Of a DNA stretch of 64,000 nucleotides, positions 33,122-41,088 are shown piece by piece (within the stretch, counting starts at the first letter, position 1; every line of letters starts with the position of its first letter). Below the pieces are notes generated by a model. That model was not told the origin of the DNA. It worked only from the letters and a program-made list of their open reading frames with translations, and searched no databases. The stretch lies in contig NZ_JACHMF010000001.1 of the NCBI RefSeq assembly GCF_014204895.1, forward strand, positions 6,324,001 to 6,388,000, given 5' to 3'. Both the position numbers and the translations under genes were made by a program. Source of the DNA: Paractinoplanes abujensis. GTDB taxonomy: Bacteria; Actinomycetota; Actinomycetes; Mycobacteriales; Micromonosporaceae.

Positions 33122-34239
33122 TGCTGCCGTACGGGCGGCAGTCGATCGACCAGTCCGACGTCGAGGCGGTGGTCGCCGCCCTGGGCAGTGACTGGCTGAC
33201 CACCGGGCCCCGGGTCGCGCAGTTCGAGGCCGACATCGAGGCCGTCGCCGGCGCGCCCGCGGTCACCGTCACCAACGGCACGACCGCGCTGCACACCGCG
33301 TACGCGGCGGCCGGCGTGACGGCGGGCGACGAGGTGGTCACCACCCCGATGACGTTCGTGGCCACGGCCTCGGCCGCGTCGCTGCTGGGCGCCAAGATCG
33401 TCTTTGCCGACATCGAGGACGAGACGGCCAACATCGACCCGGCCGCGGTCGAGGCGGCGGTCACCCCGCGCACCAAGGCGATCGGCGCGGTCGACTACGC
33501 GGGCCACCCGGCCGACTACGACGCGCTTCGCAAGATCGCGGACGGCGTGGGCGCGGTGCTCGTGGGCGACGCGGCGCACTCGATCGGCTCGACCGTGCAC
33601 GGCCGCCCGGTGGGCACGCTGGCCGACCTGACGACGTTCTCGTTCTTCCCGACGAAGAACATGACCACTGCCGAGGGCGGCGCCGTCGCGTCGATCCGGC
33701 CCGAGCTGCTCCAGCGGGCGCGCACGTTCCGCACGATCGGCGTGGTCCGCGACAATCTGCGCCACCCCGACGAGGGCGCCTGGTTCTACGAGGTGCACGA
33801 GTTCGGCAACAACTACCGGCTGCCCGACGTGCTCTGCGCCCTGGGCAGCTCGCAGCTCAAGCGGCTGGCCGCGTTCAAGGCCCGTCGGCAGCAGCTGACC
33901 GCGCGCTACGACGAGCTGCTGGCCGACGTGCCCGGGCTCCGGCTGCCGATCCAGCGCGAGGGCGTCGACCCGCTGCGTCACCTTTATCCCGTACGGGTGT
34001 TGGACGGTCGACGGCGTGAGGTCTTCGAGCGGATGCGCGAGGCCGGGATCGGCGTGCAGGTCAACTACATCCCGGTGTACTGGCATCCCGTCTTCACCGA
34101 CCTGGGCTATCAGCGGGGCATGTGCCCCGTGGCGGAGACCTTCTACGCTGAACAGCTATCGTTGCCGCTCTTCGTCGATCTCTCCGACGCCGATCAGGAC
34201 CGCGTTGTGGAGACGCTGCGTAACATCCTCGGGAGCTAG
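33121..34239 (+). CDS. pseC: UDP-4-amino-4,6-dideoxy-AltNAc transaminase
   Basis: This 372-residue DegT/DnrJ/EryC1-family, pyridoxal phosphate-dependent aminotransferase performs the second pathway step, adding the 4-amino group from glutamate. It shows TVTNGTTALHTAY, TTPMTFVATASAA, AAHSIGSTVHGRPVG and the PLP lysine K179 in FSFFPTKNMTTAEGG. A C-terminal GIGVQVNYIPVYWHP motif is typical of this enzyme group. It is coupled to pseB by start/stop overlap, and three bases separate its stop from the next gene. Confidence 0.92.
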   Translation: MLPYGRQSIDQSDVEAVVAALGSDWLTTGPRVAQFEADIEAVAGAPAVTVTNGTTALHTAYAAAGVTAGDEVVTTPMTFVATASAASLLGAKIVFADIEDETANIDPAAVEAAVTPRTKAIGAVDYAGHPADYDALRKIADGVGAVLVGDAAHSIGSTVHGRPVGTLADLTTFSFFPTKNMTTAEGGAVASIRPELLQRARTFRTIGVVRDNLRHPDEGAWFYEVHEFGNNYRLPDVLCALGSSQLKRLAAFKARRQQLTARYDELLADVPGLRLPIQREGVDPLRHLYPVRVLDGRRREVFERMREAGIGVQVNYIPVYWHPVFTDLGYQRGMCPVAETFYAEQLSLPLFVDLSDADQDRVVETLRNILGS

Positions 34240-34242
34240 CGG

Positions 34243-35103
34243 GTGCACCACGCCAACCACTTCTACGGCCACGCACACATCCTGGCCGAGTACTGCGGGT
34301 TAGATCGGGAGCATCCGCCCCGGATCAACGGCTACCTGCAGCACGGGTGGAACGTGGTCGACGGGCTCGGCGCCGGCACGCCCTACGTGCCGGGCCGGCC
34401 CATCTTCGTCTACTCCGAGCAGACCCGGCGCCGGGCCTGGTCGATGGGGCGCCGCCAGGCCACCGTGGTCGGCGCCCCGTTCCTCTACCTGCTGACCATG
34501 CGACCCGACCCGACACCGGCCCCTCGTGAGGGCACGATCTGGTATCCCTTCCACGGCTGGGAGGGCCAGCACATCGCGGGCGACCACGAGCGCCAGGTCG
34601 AAGAGATCATGGAGACCGAGCGCGGCGGCCCGGTGACCTTCTGTCTCTACTGGCACGAGTTCCGCAACGACGCCGTGCGCGCCTCGTACGAGAAGTACGG
34701 CCGGGTCATCTGCCACGGCTACCGCGGCTACCAGTGGCGCGACACCGACATCGACTTCCTCGACAACCAGCTGATCGAGCTGCGCCGGCACAAGCGGGTG
34801 GCGTCCAACAGGCTGAGCAGCGCGATCTTCCACGGCATCGCGGCGGGCTGCGAGGGCGCGGTCTACGGCGACCCGATGCATCTCGACAAGGAGCACCGGC
34901 CCACCGCCGACCGGGTCCGGCGCAGCTGGCCCGAGTTGCACGGCAAGCACCTCGACCCGGTGGCCGCCCGCGCGTCGGCCCTGAGCGAGTTGGGAGACGG
35001 TTACCTGGCGTCACCGGCGGAGCTGCGCGCGATGCTGGGGTGGACGGCGTACTACACTGCCGACTCCGCTGACGCTGAGTCACGAGCAGAGGTGCCCGCA
35101 TGA
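34243..35103 (+). CDS. Candidate nonulosonate glycosyltransferase, module copy B
   Basis: This 286-residue soluble protein is homologous over its full length to module copy A at 19009-19884. Shared blocks are HHANHFYGHAH, GYLQHGWN, FVYSEQTRRRAW, WYPFHGWEGQ, VICHGYRGYQWRD, ELRRHKRVASNRLSSA and YGDPMHLD. GTG 34243 aligns with MHHAN of copy A. It sits inside the pse operon between pseC and the pair of CMP-activation/hydrolysis genes and overlaps the next gene by four bases. I infer transfer of CMP-pseudaminic acid to a polymer or protein; no characterised family was recognised, so the reaction is unproven. Confidence 0.62.
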   Translation: MHHANHFYGHAHILAEYCGLDREHPPRINGYLQHGWNVVDGLGAGTPYVPGRPIFVYSEQTRRRAWSMGRRQATVVGAPFLYLLTMRPDPTPAPREGTIWYPFHGWEGQHIAGDHERQVEEIMETERGGPVTFCLYWHEFRNDAVRASYEKYGRVICHGYRGYQWRDTDIDFLDNQLIELRRHKRVASNRLSSAIFHGIAAGCEGAVYGDPMHLDKEHRPTADRVRRSWPELHGKHLDPVAARASALSELGDGYLASPAELRAMLGWTAYYTADSADAESRAEVPA

Positions 35104-36596
35104 TCGAGATGATCGGGGGTGAGATGCCCTCCTTCACCGAGGACCGCCCGCGCGCCGGTGGCGCCCTGTTCGGCTACCTGGCCGGGCAGCTCCCGCCCGG
35201 CGCCGACGTGCTGGTGGCCGGCCCGCACACCGACGAGTTGATCGACGCGCTGGCCGAGCGGGCGAGCGTCACCTGTTTGGTGCGTTCCGAGCCCGAGGCG
35301 ATCGAGCTCGACGCCCGCGGCCTCACCGTCCTCTGCGGCACGCTGGCCAAGCTGCCGGTCGCCGAGAGATACGACGTGGTGGTCGCCCTGGACGGTCTCG
35401 ACCGGCTCTGCTCGGTCGAGGACGAGCAGCTCGACTGGGCCGCGAGCCTGCAGGCCCTCAAGCGCGTCCTGCGCCCGGGCGGCACGCTGCTGCTGGCCGT
35501 CGAGAACGAACTGGGCGTGCACCGCCTGGTCGACCCGAGCACGCACACCTCGGCCCAGACCGACAGCGCGTGGCGGCCGCTGGGCGAGTTCGACACCAAG
35601 CCCGGCAACCCGACCCGGCTGGCCGGCAAACTGTCGGCCGAGGGGCTCGCGATCGACTGGCTGGGCTCGGCCTGGCCGGTGCCCGAGTCGCCCACGCTGA
35701 TCGCCACGCCCAACGCGCTGCAGGACGGCCCCACCGACGTGCTGGCCGCCGTGGCCGCGAGCGCGGTCGGCTCCGCGTACGTGGAGAAGGCGGTGCTCAG
35801 CGACCCCCGCCGGCTCGCCGCGGCGGCCGTCCGGGGCGGGCTGGGCCCCGAGTTCGCCGCCTCCTGGCTGGTCGTCGCCCACCGCGCGCCCCGTCCCGCG
35901 GCCGCGCTGGCCCTGCCGCCCGTGCTGGCCGGCGACGACTCCGTGGTCGAGATCGCGCCCGGCCCCGAGGGCACGTGGGTCCGGCGCGTTCTGATCGGCG
36001 ACGCCGGCGTGCTCAACGGGCCGCTGCCCGTCGGCCGCCTGCTCGAGGAGCTGCTGCTCGGCGCGGCCCTCCGCCACGACCTGCCCCTCCTGCGGCGCCT
36101 GCTCACCGGCTGGGCCGCCGCGCGGCCCGAAACCACCGCCGACAACGTCGTAGTCCACCACGACGCCTTCGCAGTGCTCGACCCCAGCATTCCCCCGCAG
36201 ACCGACGTGATCCGCCGGTTCGCACAGACGCTCCTCGGTGGGGGCTACGCCCATCCCTGGCCCGCCGCCACCGATCTGGCCACACTCACCTCGGTCCTCC
36301 ACGGTGCCGCGGGCCTGCCCGACGCCGTCCCGCCCGTCCCGGCGGAGGACGACATCCCCCTGCCCGACTCCCGCCGCGAGCACGAGGAGCAGCTGCGCGC
36401 GCTGCGCCGGCAGATCGCCGACGCGACCTCCCGCGCCCAGTGGTACGAACGCGAGCTCAACAAGCGGGACAAGGAACTCAACAAGCTCCGCAAGCAGGCC
36501 GCCATTTTCAGCGGCACGGTGAGCTTCCGCGTTGCAAAGATCGGCTATGGGGTAGCCCGCAAGGCACGGAACCGCCTTCGAAAAGGACTTAAATGA
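35100..36596 (+). CDS. Methyltransferase-fold protein, module copy B
   Basis: This 498-residue protein pairs with copy A (17144-19009). IGGEMP at the start matches IGGEMF of copy A. The fold region (~15-200) shows VLVAGPHTDELIDALAE in the SAM-loop place, YDVVVALDGLDRL and LQALKRVLRPGGTLLLAVENELGVHRLV, the last being a typical methyltransferase strand. LSDPRRLAAAAVRGGLGPEFAASWLVVA and AHPWPAATDLATL follow. A predicted coiled coil (~420-465, EEQLRALRRQIADATSRAQW onward) and a basic tail (GVARKARNRLRKG) could bind membrane or partner. The SAM loop is degenerate (AGPH). It overlaps both neighbours by four bases. Confidence 0.68.
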   Translation: MIEMIGGEMPSFTEDRPRAGGALFGYLAGQLPPGADVLVAGPHTDELIDALAERASVTCLVRSEPEAIELDARGLTVLCGTLAKLPVAERYDVVVALDGLDRLCSVEDEQLDWAASLQALKRVLRPGGTLLLAVENELGVHRLVDPSTHTSAQTDSAWRPLGEFDTKPGNPTRLAGKLSAEGLAIDWLGSAWPVPESPTLIATPNALQDGPTDVLAAVAASAVGSAYVEKAVLSDPRRLAAAAVRGGLGPEFAASWLVVAHRAPRPAAALALPPVLAGDDSVVEIAPGPEGTWVRRVLIGDAGVLNGPLPVGRLLEELLLGAALRHDLPLLRRLLTGWAAARPETTADNVVVHHDAFAVLDPSIPPQTDVIRRFAQTLLGGGYAHPWPAATDLATLTSVLHGAAGLPDAVPPVPAEDDIPLPDSRREHEEQLRALRRQIADATSRAQWYERELNKRDKELNKLRKQAAIFSGTVSFRVAKIGYGVARKARNRLRKGLK

Positions 36597-37318
36597 CAAC
36601 CCTCGGCATCATCCAGGCCCGGATGGGCTCTTCGCGCCTCCCCGGCAAGGTGCTGCGCAAACTCGGCGGCCGCAGTGTCCTCGAGCGTGTGATCCGGGCC
36701 GCTCAGCAGAGCGGTGTGCTGGACACCCTGGTCGTCGCGACCACGATCGAGCCGGCCGACGACGCCGTGGTGGCCGAGTGCGCCGCGATCGGCATCCCGT
36801 GCACCCGGGGCCCGGTCGACGACGTGCTGACCCGGTTCCTGGGCGTTCTCGACCAGCACGAGAGCGACGTCGTCATGCGGTTCACGGCCGACTGCCCGCT
36901 GCTCGACCCGCACCTGGTCGCGCTGGCCCACCGCGTGTTCACCGCGTCCGGCGTCGACTACATGACCACGTCCATCACCCGTACGCTGCCTCGGGGCCTC
37001 GACGTCGAGGTCGTACGCACGCCGGTGCTGCGGGCCGTGGACGCGCTGGCCACCGAGCACCACCGCACGCACGTGACGTCGTACATCTACACGCACGCCG
37101 ACGACTTCGACGTGATCGGGCTGACCATGCAGCCCGACCTGTCGCACCTGCGTCTCACGCTCGACACCGAGGACGACTGGAAGCTCATCGAGGCGATCGT
37201 CGGCCACTTCGGCGACGAACCGATCTCGGTGCGCGAGCTGGCCAACTGGCTGGCCGGCCGACCCGACCTGATCGAGCTCAACGCGCACGTCCTGCAGAAG
37301 GCCCTGGTGCAGGCGTAA
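36593..37318 (+). CDS. pseF: CMP-pseudaminic acid cytidylyltransferase (SpsF/PseF-like)
   Basis: This 241-residue nucleotidyltransferase activates pseudaminic acid with CTP. The N-terminal signature is IIQARMGSSRLPGKVLRKLGG, followed by VVATTIEPADDAVVAECAA, TADCPLLDP (metal Asp) and LTLDTEDDWKLIEAI. Sequence style is that of the SpsF branch rather than classical NeuA, which is frequent in Gram-positive and actinobacterial pse loci (recollection, not checked). ATG 36593 overlaps the stop of the preceding gene (ATGA). Two bases separate it from pseG. Confidence 0.85.
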   Translation: MTTLGIIQARMGSSRLPGKVLRKLGGRSVLERVIRAAQQSGVLDTLVVATTIEPADDAVVAECAAIGIPCTRGPVDDVLTRFLGVLDQHESDVVMRFTADCPLLDPHLVALAHRVFTASGVDYMTTSITRTLPRGLDVEVVRTPVLRAVDALATEHHRTHVTSYIYTHADDFDVIGLTMQPDLSHLRLTLDTEDDWKLIEAIVGHFGDEPISVRELANWLAGRPDLIELNAHVLQKALVQA

Positions 37319-37320
37319 CC

Positions 37321-38334
37321 GTGACGATCGTCGGTATCCGCTGCGACGCCGGTGCGCGCACCGGCGTCGGGCATCTCGTCCGGTGCGTCGCGCTGGCCGA
37401 GGAACTGGTCGCCCGCGGCGTCGTGGTCGTCTTCCTGAGCGACCTCGGCGGCGTGGCGTGGGCCGAGTCGCAGCTCACCCAGCGCGGTCTGCCCTGGCGG
37501 CCGCCCCCGGCCGACCCCGCGGCCCTGGTCGCGACGGCCGACGAGCTCGAACTCGACGCGCTGGTCGTCGACTCGTACACGCTGCCGCCGGAGCACTCGG
37601 CCGCGGTCCGGGCGACCGGCCGGCCCGTGCTGGCCATCGTCGACGGCGACTTCCGTGGGCAGACGGCCGACATCTACGTCGACCAGAATCTGGACTCGGC
37701 GATCGACGTGCCGGGCGCACTCGGCCTGGCCGGGCTGGACTACGCGCTGTTCCGCAGTTCGGTGCGCTCGCTGCGGCCCGCGGCGCCGCCGGTGCACACC
37801 GACGCCCGTACGCCCAAGGTCGTGGCCTTCTTCGGCGGGACCGACGCCTACCGGGCCGCACCCGAGATCGCGGTGCGGCTGGCCCAGACGGGGGCCCGGT
37901 TCGACGCCACGATCATCGGGGCCGATGAAAGCCTGCGCGACGAGCTGCACGCCGTGGTGCCGGCCGAGGGCCAGCGCTTCGACATCATCGCGCCCACCGA
38001 CGACCTGCCCAAGCTGCTGGCCGAGGCCGACCTGGCGGTCAGCGCGAGCGGCACGTCGACGTGGGAGCTGCTCTGCCTCGGCCTGCCCGCCGCGCTGGTC
38101 TGGGTGGTCGACAACCAGATCCTCGGCTACGACCGGACCATCGCCCGCGGCTACGGGGCGGGCCTGGGCCGGCTCGGCCACCTGGGCGTCGACGCCGTCG
38201 ACACGCTGGAGCGGCTGCTCACCGACGCGGCCGCCCGCACCGAACTGGCCCAGCGGGCCTGGTCGGCGGTGGACGGCCGCGGCGTGGAGCGGGTGGCCGA
38301 CGCGCTGCTGGCTAAGGCTGCGTCACCTCGATGA
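37321..38334 (+). CDS. pseG: UDP-2,4-diacetamido-2,4,6-trideoxy-altropyranose hydrolase
   Basis: This 337-residue GT-B-fold hydrolase removes UDP before condensation by PseI. N-terminal RCDAGARTGVGHLVRCVALAEEL carries the catalytic His18 (GVGH). VVAFFGGTDAYRAAPEIAVRL and ADLAVSASGTSTWELLCLGLPAALVWVVDNQ form the UDP-binding half. The start is GTG 37321, two bases after the pseF stop. Its last 23 bases overlap the end of the quinone-reductase-like gene on the other strand. With this gene the pathway PseB-C-H-G-I-F is complete in the window. Confidence 0.9.
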   Translation: MTIVGIRCDAGARTGVGHLVRCVALAEELVARGVVVVFLSDLGGVAWAESQLTQRGLPWRPPPADPAALVATADELELDALVVDSYTLPPEHSAAVRATGRPVLAIVDGDFRGQTADIYVDQNLDSAIDVPGALGLAGLDYALFRSSVRSLRPAAPPVHTDARTPKVVAFFGGTDAYRAAPEIAVRLAQTGARFDATIIGADESLRDELHAVVPAEGQRFDIIAPTDDLPKLLAEADLAVSASGTSTWELLCLGLPAALVWVVDNQILGYDRTIARGYGAGLGRLGHLGVDAVDTLERLLTDAAARTELAQRAWSAVDGRGVERVADALLAKAASPR

Positions 38335-39328
38335 CGACCTTGCCCACGGCGTTCTGCTCGACGGCCTCGTGGGCGTCGGCGATCCGCTCGAACGGGTAGC
38401 GCAGAATCGGCAGCCCGGCGTCCTCCCCCACCCGGAAGGCGCCGGCGTTGACGGCCTCGGCCACGGCGGCCACCGCGTTGTCCTTCTCCTCGGCCGAGGT
38501 CGTGTAGGTCAGCACGAAGTCGAGGCTGACGTTCTTGAGCATCGCCTTGAAGCTGGGGATGGCGACCTTGCCCGCGACGTAGATGGCGACGTTGCCGTTG
38601 GGGGCGATCACGTCGAGGTCGAGCGGGAGGTTGTCGGTGTTGACCTCGACCACGATGTTCGGGCCGCCCTCGCTGACCTCGCGGATGCGCGCGGCCACGT
38701 CCTCGTCCCGATAGTTGATCACCGTGTCGGCCCCCGCGGCCGCGGCCAGCTCGGCCTTCTCCTTCGACGAGACGGTGGTCAGCACGGTCGCCCCGGACCA
38801 CTTGGCCAGCTGGATCGCCGCGTTGCCGACCGCACCCGCACCCCCCGCCACCAGCACCGTACGGCCGTCGAGGGCGCCGGGCTCCAGCCGGGCCGGGCCG
38901 TCGCTGGCCAGCGTCAGGCACCGGTGCGCGGTCAAAGCCGGAATCCCCAGGTCGGCTCCGACCTCGAACGGCACGTCGTCGTTCATCCGCACCACCTGAC
39001 GGCGGGGCAGCACCACAAATTCCTGCGCGGTGCCGTTCTCCCGGCCGTAACCCGCGTCCCACACCCAGACGTGATCGCCCGGCTCGAGCCCGGTCACCCC
39101 GTCCCCGATCGCGTCCACGATGCCGGCCCCGTCCTGATTCGGCACCCGCGGCGGTTTGACCCCGTCGGGCACGCCCTTACCGGCCCGGGTCCCGGTGTCG
39201 GTCGGGTTCACGGCGGACAGAACGATCCGCACCCGCACCTCATCAGGCCCGGCAGGCGGCAGATCCCGCTCGGTGATCTGCAGAACGGACGCGGGACCTG
39301 GCTCAGTGAAGACGGCTGCACGCATCAT
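38312..39328 (-). CDS. Zinc-free quinone reductase-like oxidoreductase (MDR)
   Basis: This 338-residue protein of the NADPH:quinone oxidoreductase/zeta-crystallin group has GroES-like domain VRIVLSAVNPTDTGTRAGKG, PNQDGAGIVDAIGDGV, GDHVWVW and a Rossmann loop VLVAGGAGAVGNAAIQLAKW. It lacks the zinc-ligand cysteines, and the C-terminal RYPFERIADAHEAVEQNAVGKVVIEV is typical. Start ATG 39328 has GGGTGGGA upstream; ATG 39325 is also possible. It converges with pseG and is unlikely to belong to the sugar pathway. Confidence 0.88.
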   Translation of the reverse strand: MMRAAVFTEPGPASVLQITERDLPPAGPDEVRVRIVLSAVNPTDTGTRAGKGVPDGVKPPRVPNQDGAGIVDAIGDGVTGLEPGDHVWVWDAGYGRENGTAQEFVVLPRRQVVRMNDDVPFEVGADLGIPALTAHRCLTLASDGPARLEPGALDGRTVLVAGGAGAVGNAAIQLAKWSGATVLTTVSSKEKAELAAAAGADTVINYRDEDVAARIREVSEGGPNIVVEVNTDNLPLDLDVIAPNGNVAIYVAGKVAIPSFKAMLKNVSLDFVLTYTTSAEEKDNAVAAVAEAVNAGAFRVGEDAGLPILRYPFERIADAHEAVEQNAVGKVVIEVTQP

Positions 39329-39529
39329 GCATCCCACCCTTTCACGTTCCCCCCGACCCACGAAGATCAACATCAAGGTCAAGATGTCCCGGCGGGGTGG
39401 TGGGTGCGGACCGCCGATCCTGAGCCGAGCGCCTCCGGACGCCCGCTCGTCCAGCTCGACTGTGTGCTCGGAGAGTCACCCGGTCGAAGCCGGAGATGGT
39501 CGGCCCGGTCAAGAGCAGTCGCATGGCGG

Positions 39530-39554
39530 AACCCTGTGGTCGGCACACAGGGTT
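39530..39554. promoter_or_regulatory. Inverted repeat upstream of the DHA2 exporter
   Basis: AACCCTGTG, seven bases, CACAGGGTT: perfect nine-base arms ending 11 bases before the exporter start at 39566. It is placed to act as an operator for an unlinked regulator or as a 5'-UTR hairpin over the ribosome site region. The rest of the 237-base gap (39329-39565) shows nothing else. Confidence 0.6.
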
Positions 39555-39565
39555 AGGGTCGCGGC

Positions 39566-41050
39566 ATGGATCTCACTGCTGGGGCGCCGGTGCGGTACAG
39601 CACGCCCGCGGGGCGTTGGGTGCTGCTGGCCACCGTGCTCGGTTCCAGCCTGGCCTTCATCGACTCCACGGTTGTCAACATCGCGCTGCCGGAGATCGGT
39701 CGTGACCTGGGCTCGGACGCCGCCGGCCTGCAGTGGACGGTCAACGGGTACGCGCTCAGCCTGGCCTCGCTGGTCCTGCTCGGCGGGTCCCTCGGCGACC
39801 GCTACGGCCGCAAGCGGATCTTCCTGCTCGGCGTCTCCTGGTTCGCGCTTGCCTCGTTGTTGTGCGGCCTCGCCCCCGACGTCGAGGTGCTGATCGCCGC
39901 GCGGGTTCTCCAGGGGATCGGCGGCGCCCTACTCACCCCGGGTGCGCTGGCCATCCTGGAGGCGTCGTTCGCGGCCGAGGACAGGTCGCGGGCCATCGGG
40001 GCGTGGTCGGGGCTGGGCGGCATCGGCGGCGCGATCGGCCCTTTCCTGGGCGGCTGGCTGGTCGAGATCGGCGACTGGCGGTACATCTTCCTGATCAACG
40101 TGCCCCTGGCCCTCATCGTGCTGCTGATCGCGGCCAAGCACGTGCCCGAGTCGCGCAACGCGGCGGCGGCCCGGCAGATCGACTATGCGGGCGTGCTCAC
40201 CGGCGCGGCCGGGCTGGCCGGTTTGACGTACGGCTTCACGGCCTGGCCGGAGCACGGGCCGGGCGACCCGATGGTGCTGCTCTCGTTGGCGCTCGGCGCC
40301 GGCGGAATGGTCGCCTTCGTGCTGGTCGAGCGGCGGTCGCCGCACCCGATGCTGCCGCTGCGGATCTTCGGCAACAAGGCGTTCAGCGGGGCCAACCTGG
40401 TCACGTTCCTGGTCTACGCGGCCAACGGCGGGGTGTTCTTCCTGTTCGTGGTCAACCTGCAGGTCGTCGCCGGCTTCACGCCGCTGGCCAGCGGGATCTC
40501 GCTGTTGCCGTTGACCGCGCTGATGCTGGTGCTCTCGGCCCGCGCGGGCGCGTTGTCGCAGCGCACCGGTCCGCGGATCCTGATGACCGTGGGCCCCCTG
40601 ATCTGCGCCGTCGCCCTGGTCATGATGTCGCGGATCGGCGCCGGCGCCGGCTACTGGGTCGACGTGCTGCCCGCGGTGGTGATCTTCGGGCTGGGCCTGT
40701 CGACGCTCGTGGCCCCGCTGACCGCCACCGCGCTGGGGGCGCTCGAGGACTCGTACGCGGGGATCGCCTCCGGGGTCAACAACGCCGTGGCCCGGGCGGC
40801 CGGTCTGCTCTCGGTAGCGGTGCTGCCGCTGGCGGCCGGGCTGGGCGGCGGCAACCTGACCGACGCGGGCCAGCTTCACCCGGTGTATCGCAACACCATG
40901 CTGATCTGCGCGGGCCTGATGGTGGCGGGCGCCCTGCTGGCCTACCTGCTGGTGCCGCGCCGGCTGCCCGCGCACACCCCGGCCCGCTCGTTCTGCGACC
41001 CGTGCGCGCCGCCCGTGCAGTCCCCGGAAGGGGTCAGAAGTGCGCGGTGA
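39566..41050 (+). CDS. DHA2 family MFS drug exporter
   Basis: This 494-residue, 14-helix proton antiporter of the EmrB/QacA type shows FIDSTVVNIALPEIGRDL (TM1 motif D1), GSLGDRYGRKRIFLLG (motif A), ARVLQGIGGALLTPGALAIL (motif B) and AIGPFLGGWLVEIGDWRYIFLINVP (motif C region). The last seven codons come from a 38-base tandem repeat shared with the 3' end of the convergent LD-carboxypeptidase gene, so its tail (GVRSAR) is probably acquired. ATG 39566 is preceded by the inverted repeat at 39530. Confidence 0.92.
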   Translation: MDLTAGAPVRYSTPAGRWVLLATVLGSSLAFIDSTVVNIALPEIGRDLGSDAAGLQWTVNGYALSLASLVLLGGSLGDRYGRKRIFLLGVSWFALASLLCGLAPDVEVLIAARVLQGIGGALLTPGALAILEASFAAEDRSRAIGAWSGLGGIGGAIGPFLGGWLVEIGDWRYIFLINVPLALIVLLIAAKHVPESRNAAAARQIDYAGVLTGAAGLAGLTYGFTAWPEHGPGDPMVLLSLALGAGGMVAFVLVERRSPHPMLPLRIFGNKAFSGANLVTFLVYAANGGVFFLFVVNLQVVAGFTPLASGISLLPLTALMLVLSARAGALSQRTGPRILMTVGPLICAVALVMMSRIGAGAGYWVDVLPAVVIFGLGLSTLVAPLTATALGALEDSYAGIASGVNNAVARAAGLLSVAVLPLAAGLGGGNLTDAGQLHPVYRNTMLICAGLMVAGALLAYLLVPRRLPAHTPARSFCDPCAPPVQSPEGVRSAR

Positions 41051-41088
41051 CCGTGCAGACTCGGGAGTCGGTCAGAAGTGCGCGGTGA
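41013..41088. repeat. 38-base tandem repeat at convergent gene ends
   Basis: Units 41013-41050 and 41051-41088 are exactly adjacent, and 32 of 38 bases match. The last 19 bases (GGTCAGAAGTGCGCGGTGA) are identical. The second unit holds the LD-carboxypeptidase stop region; the first holds the exporter stop. Confidence 0.85.
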
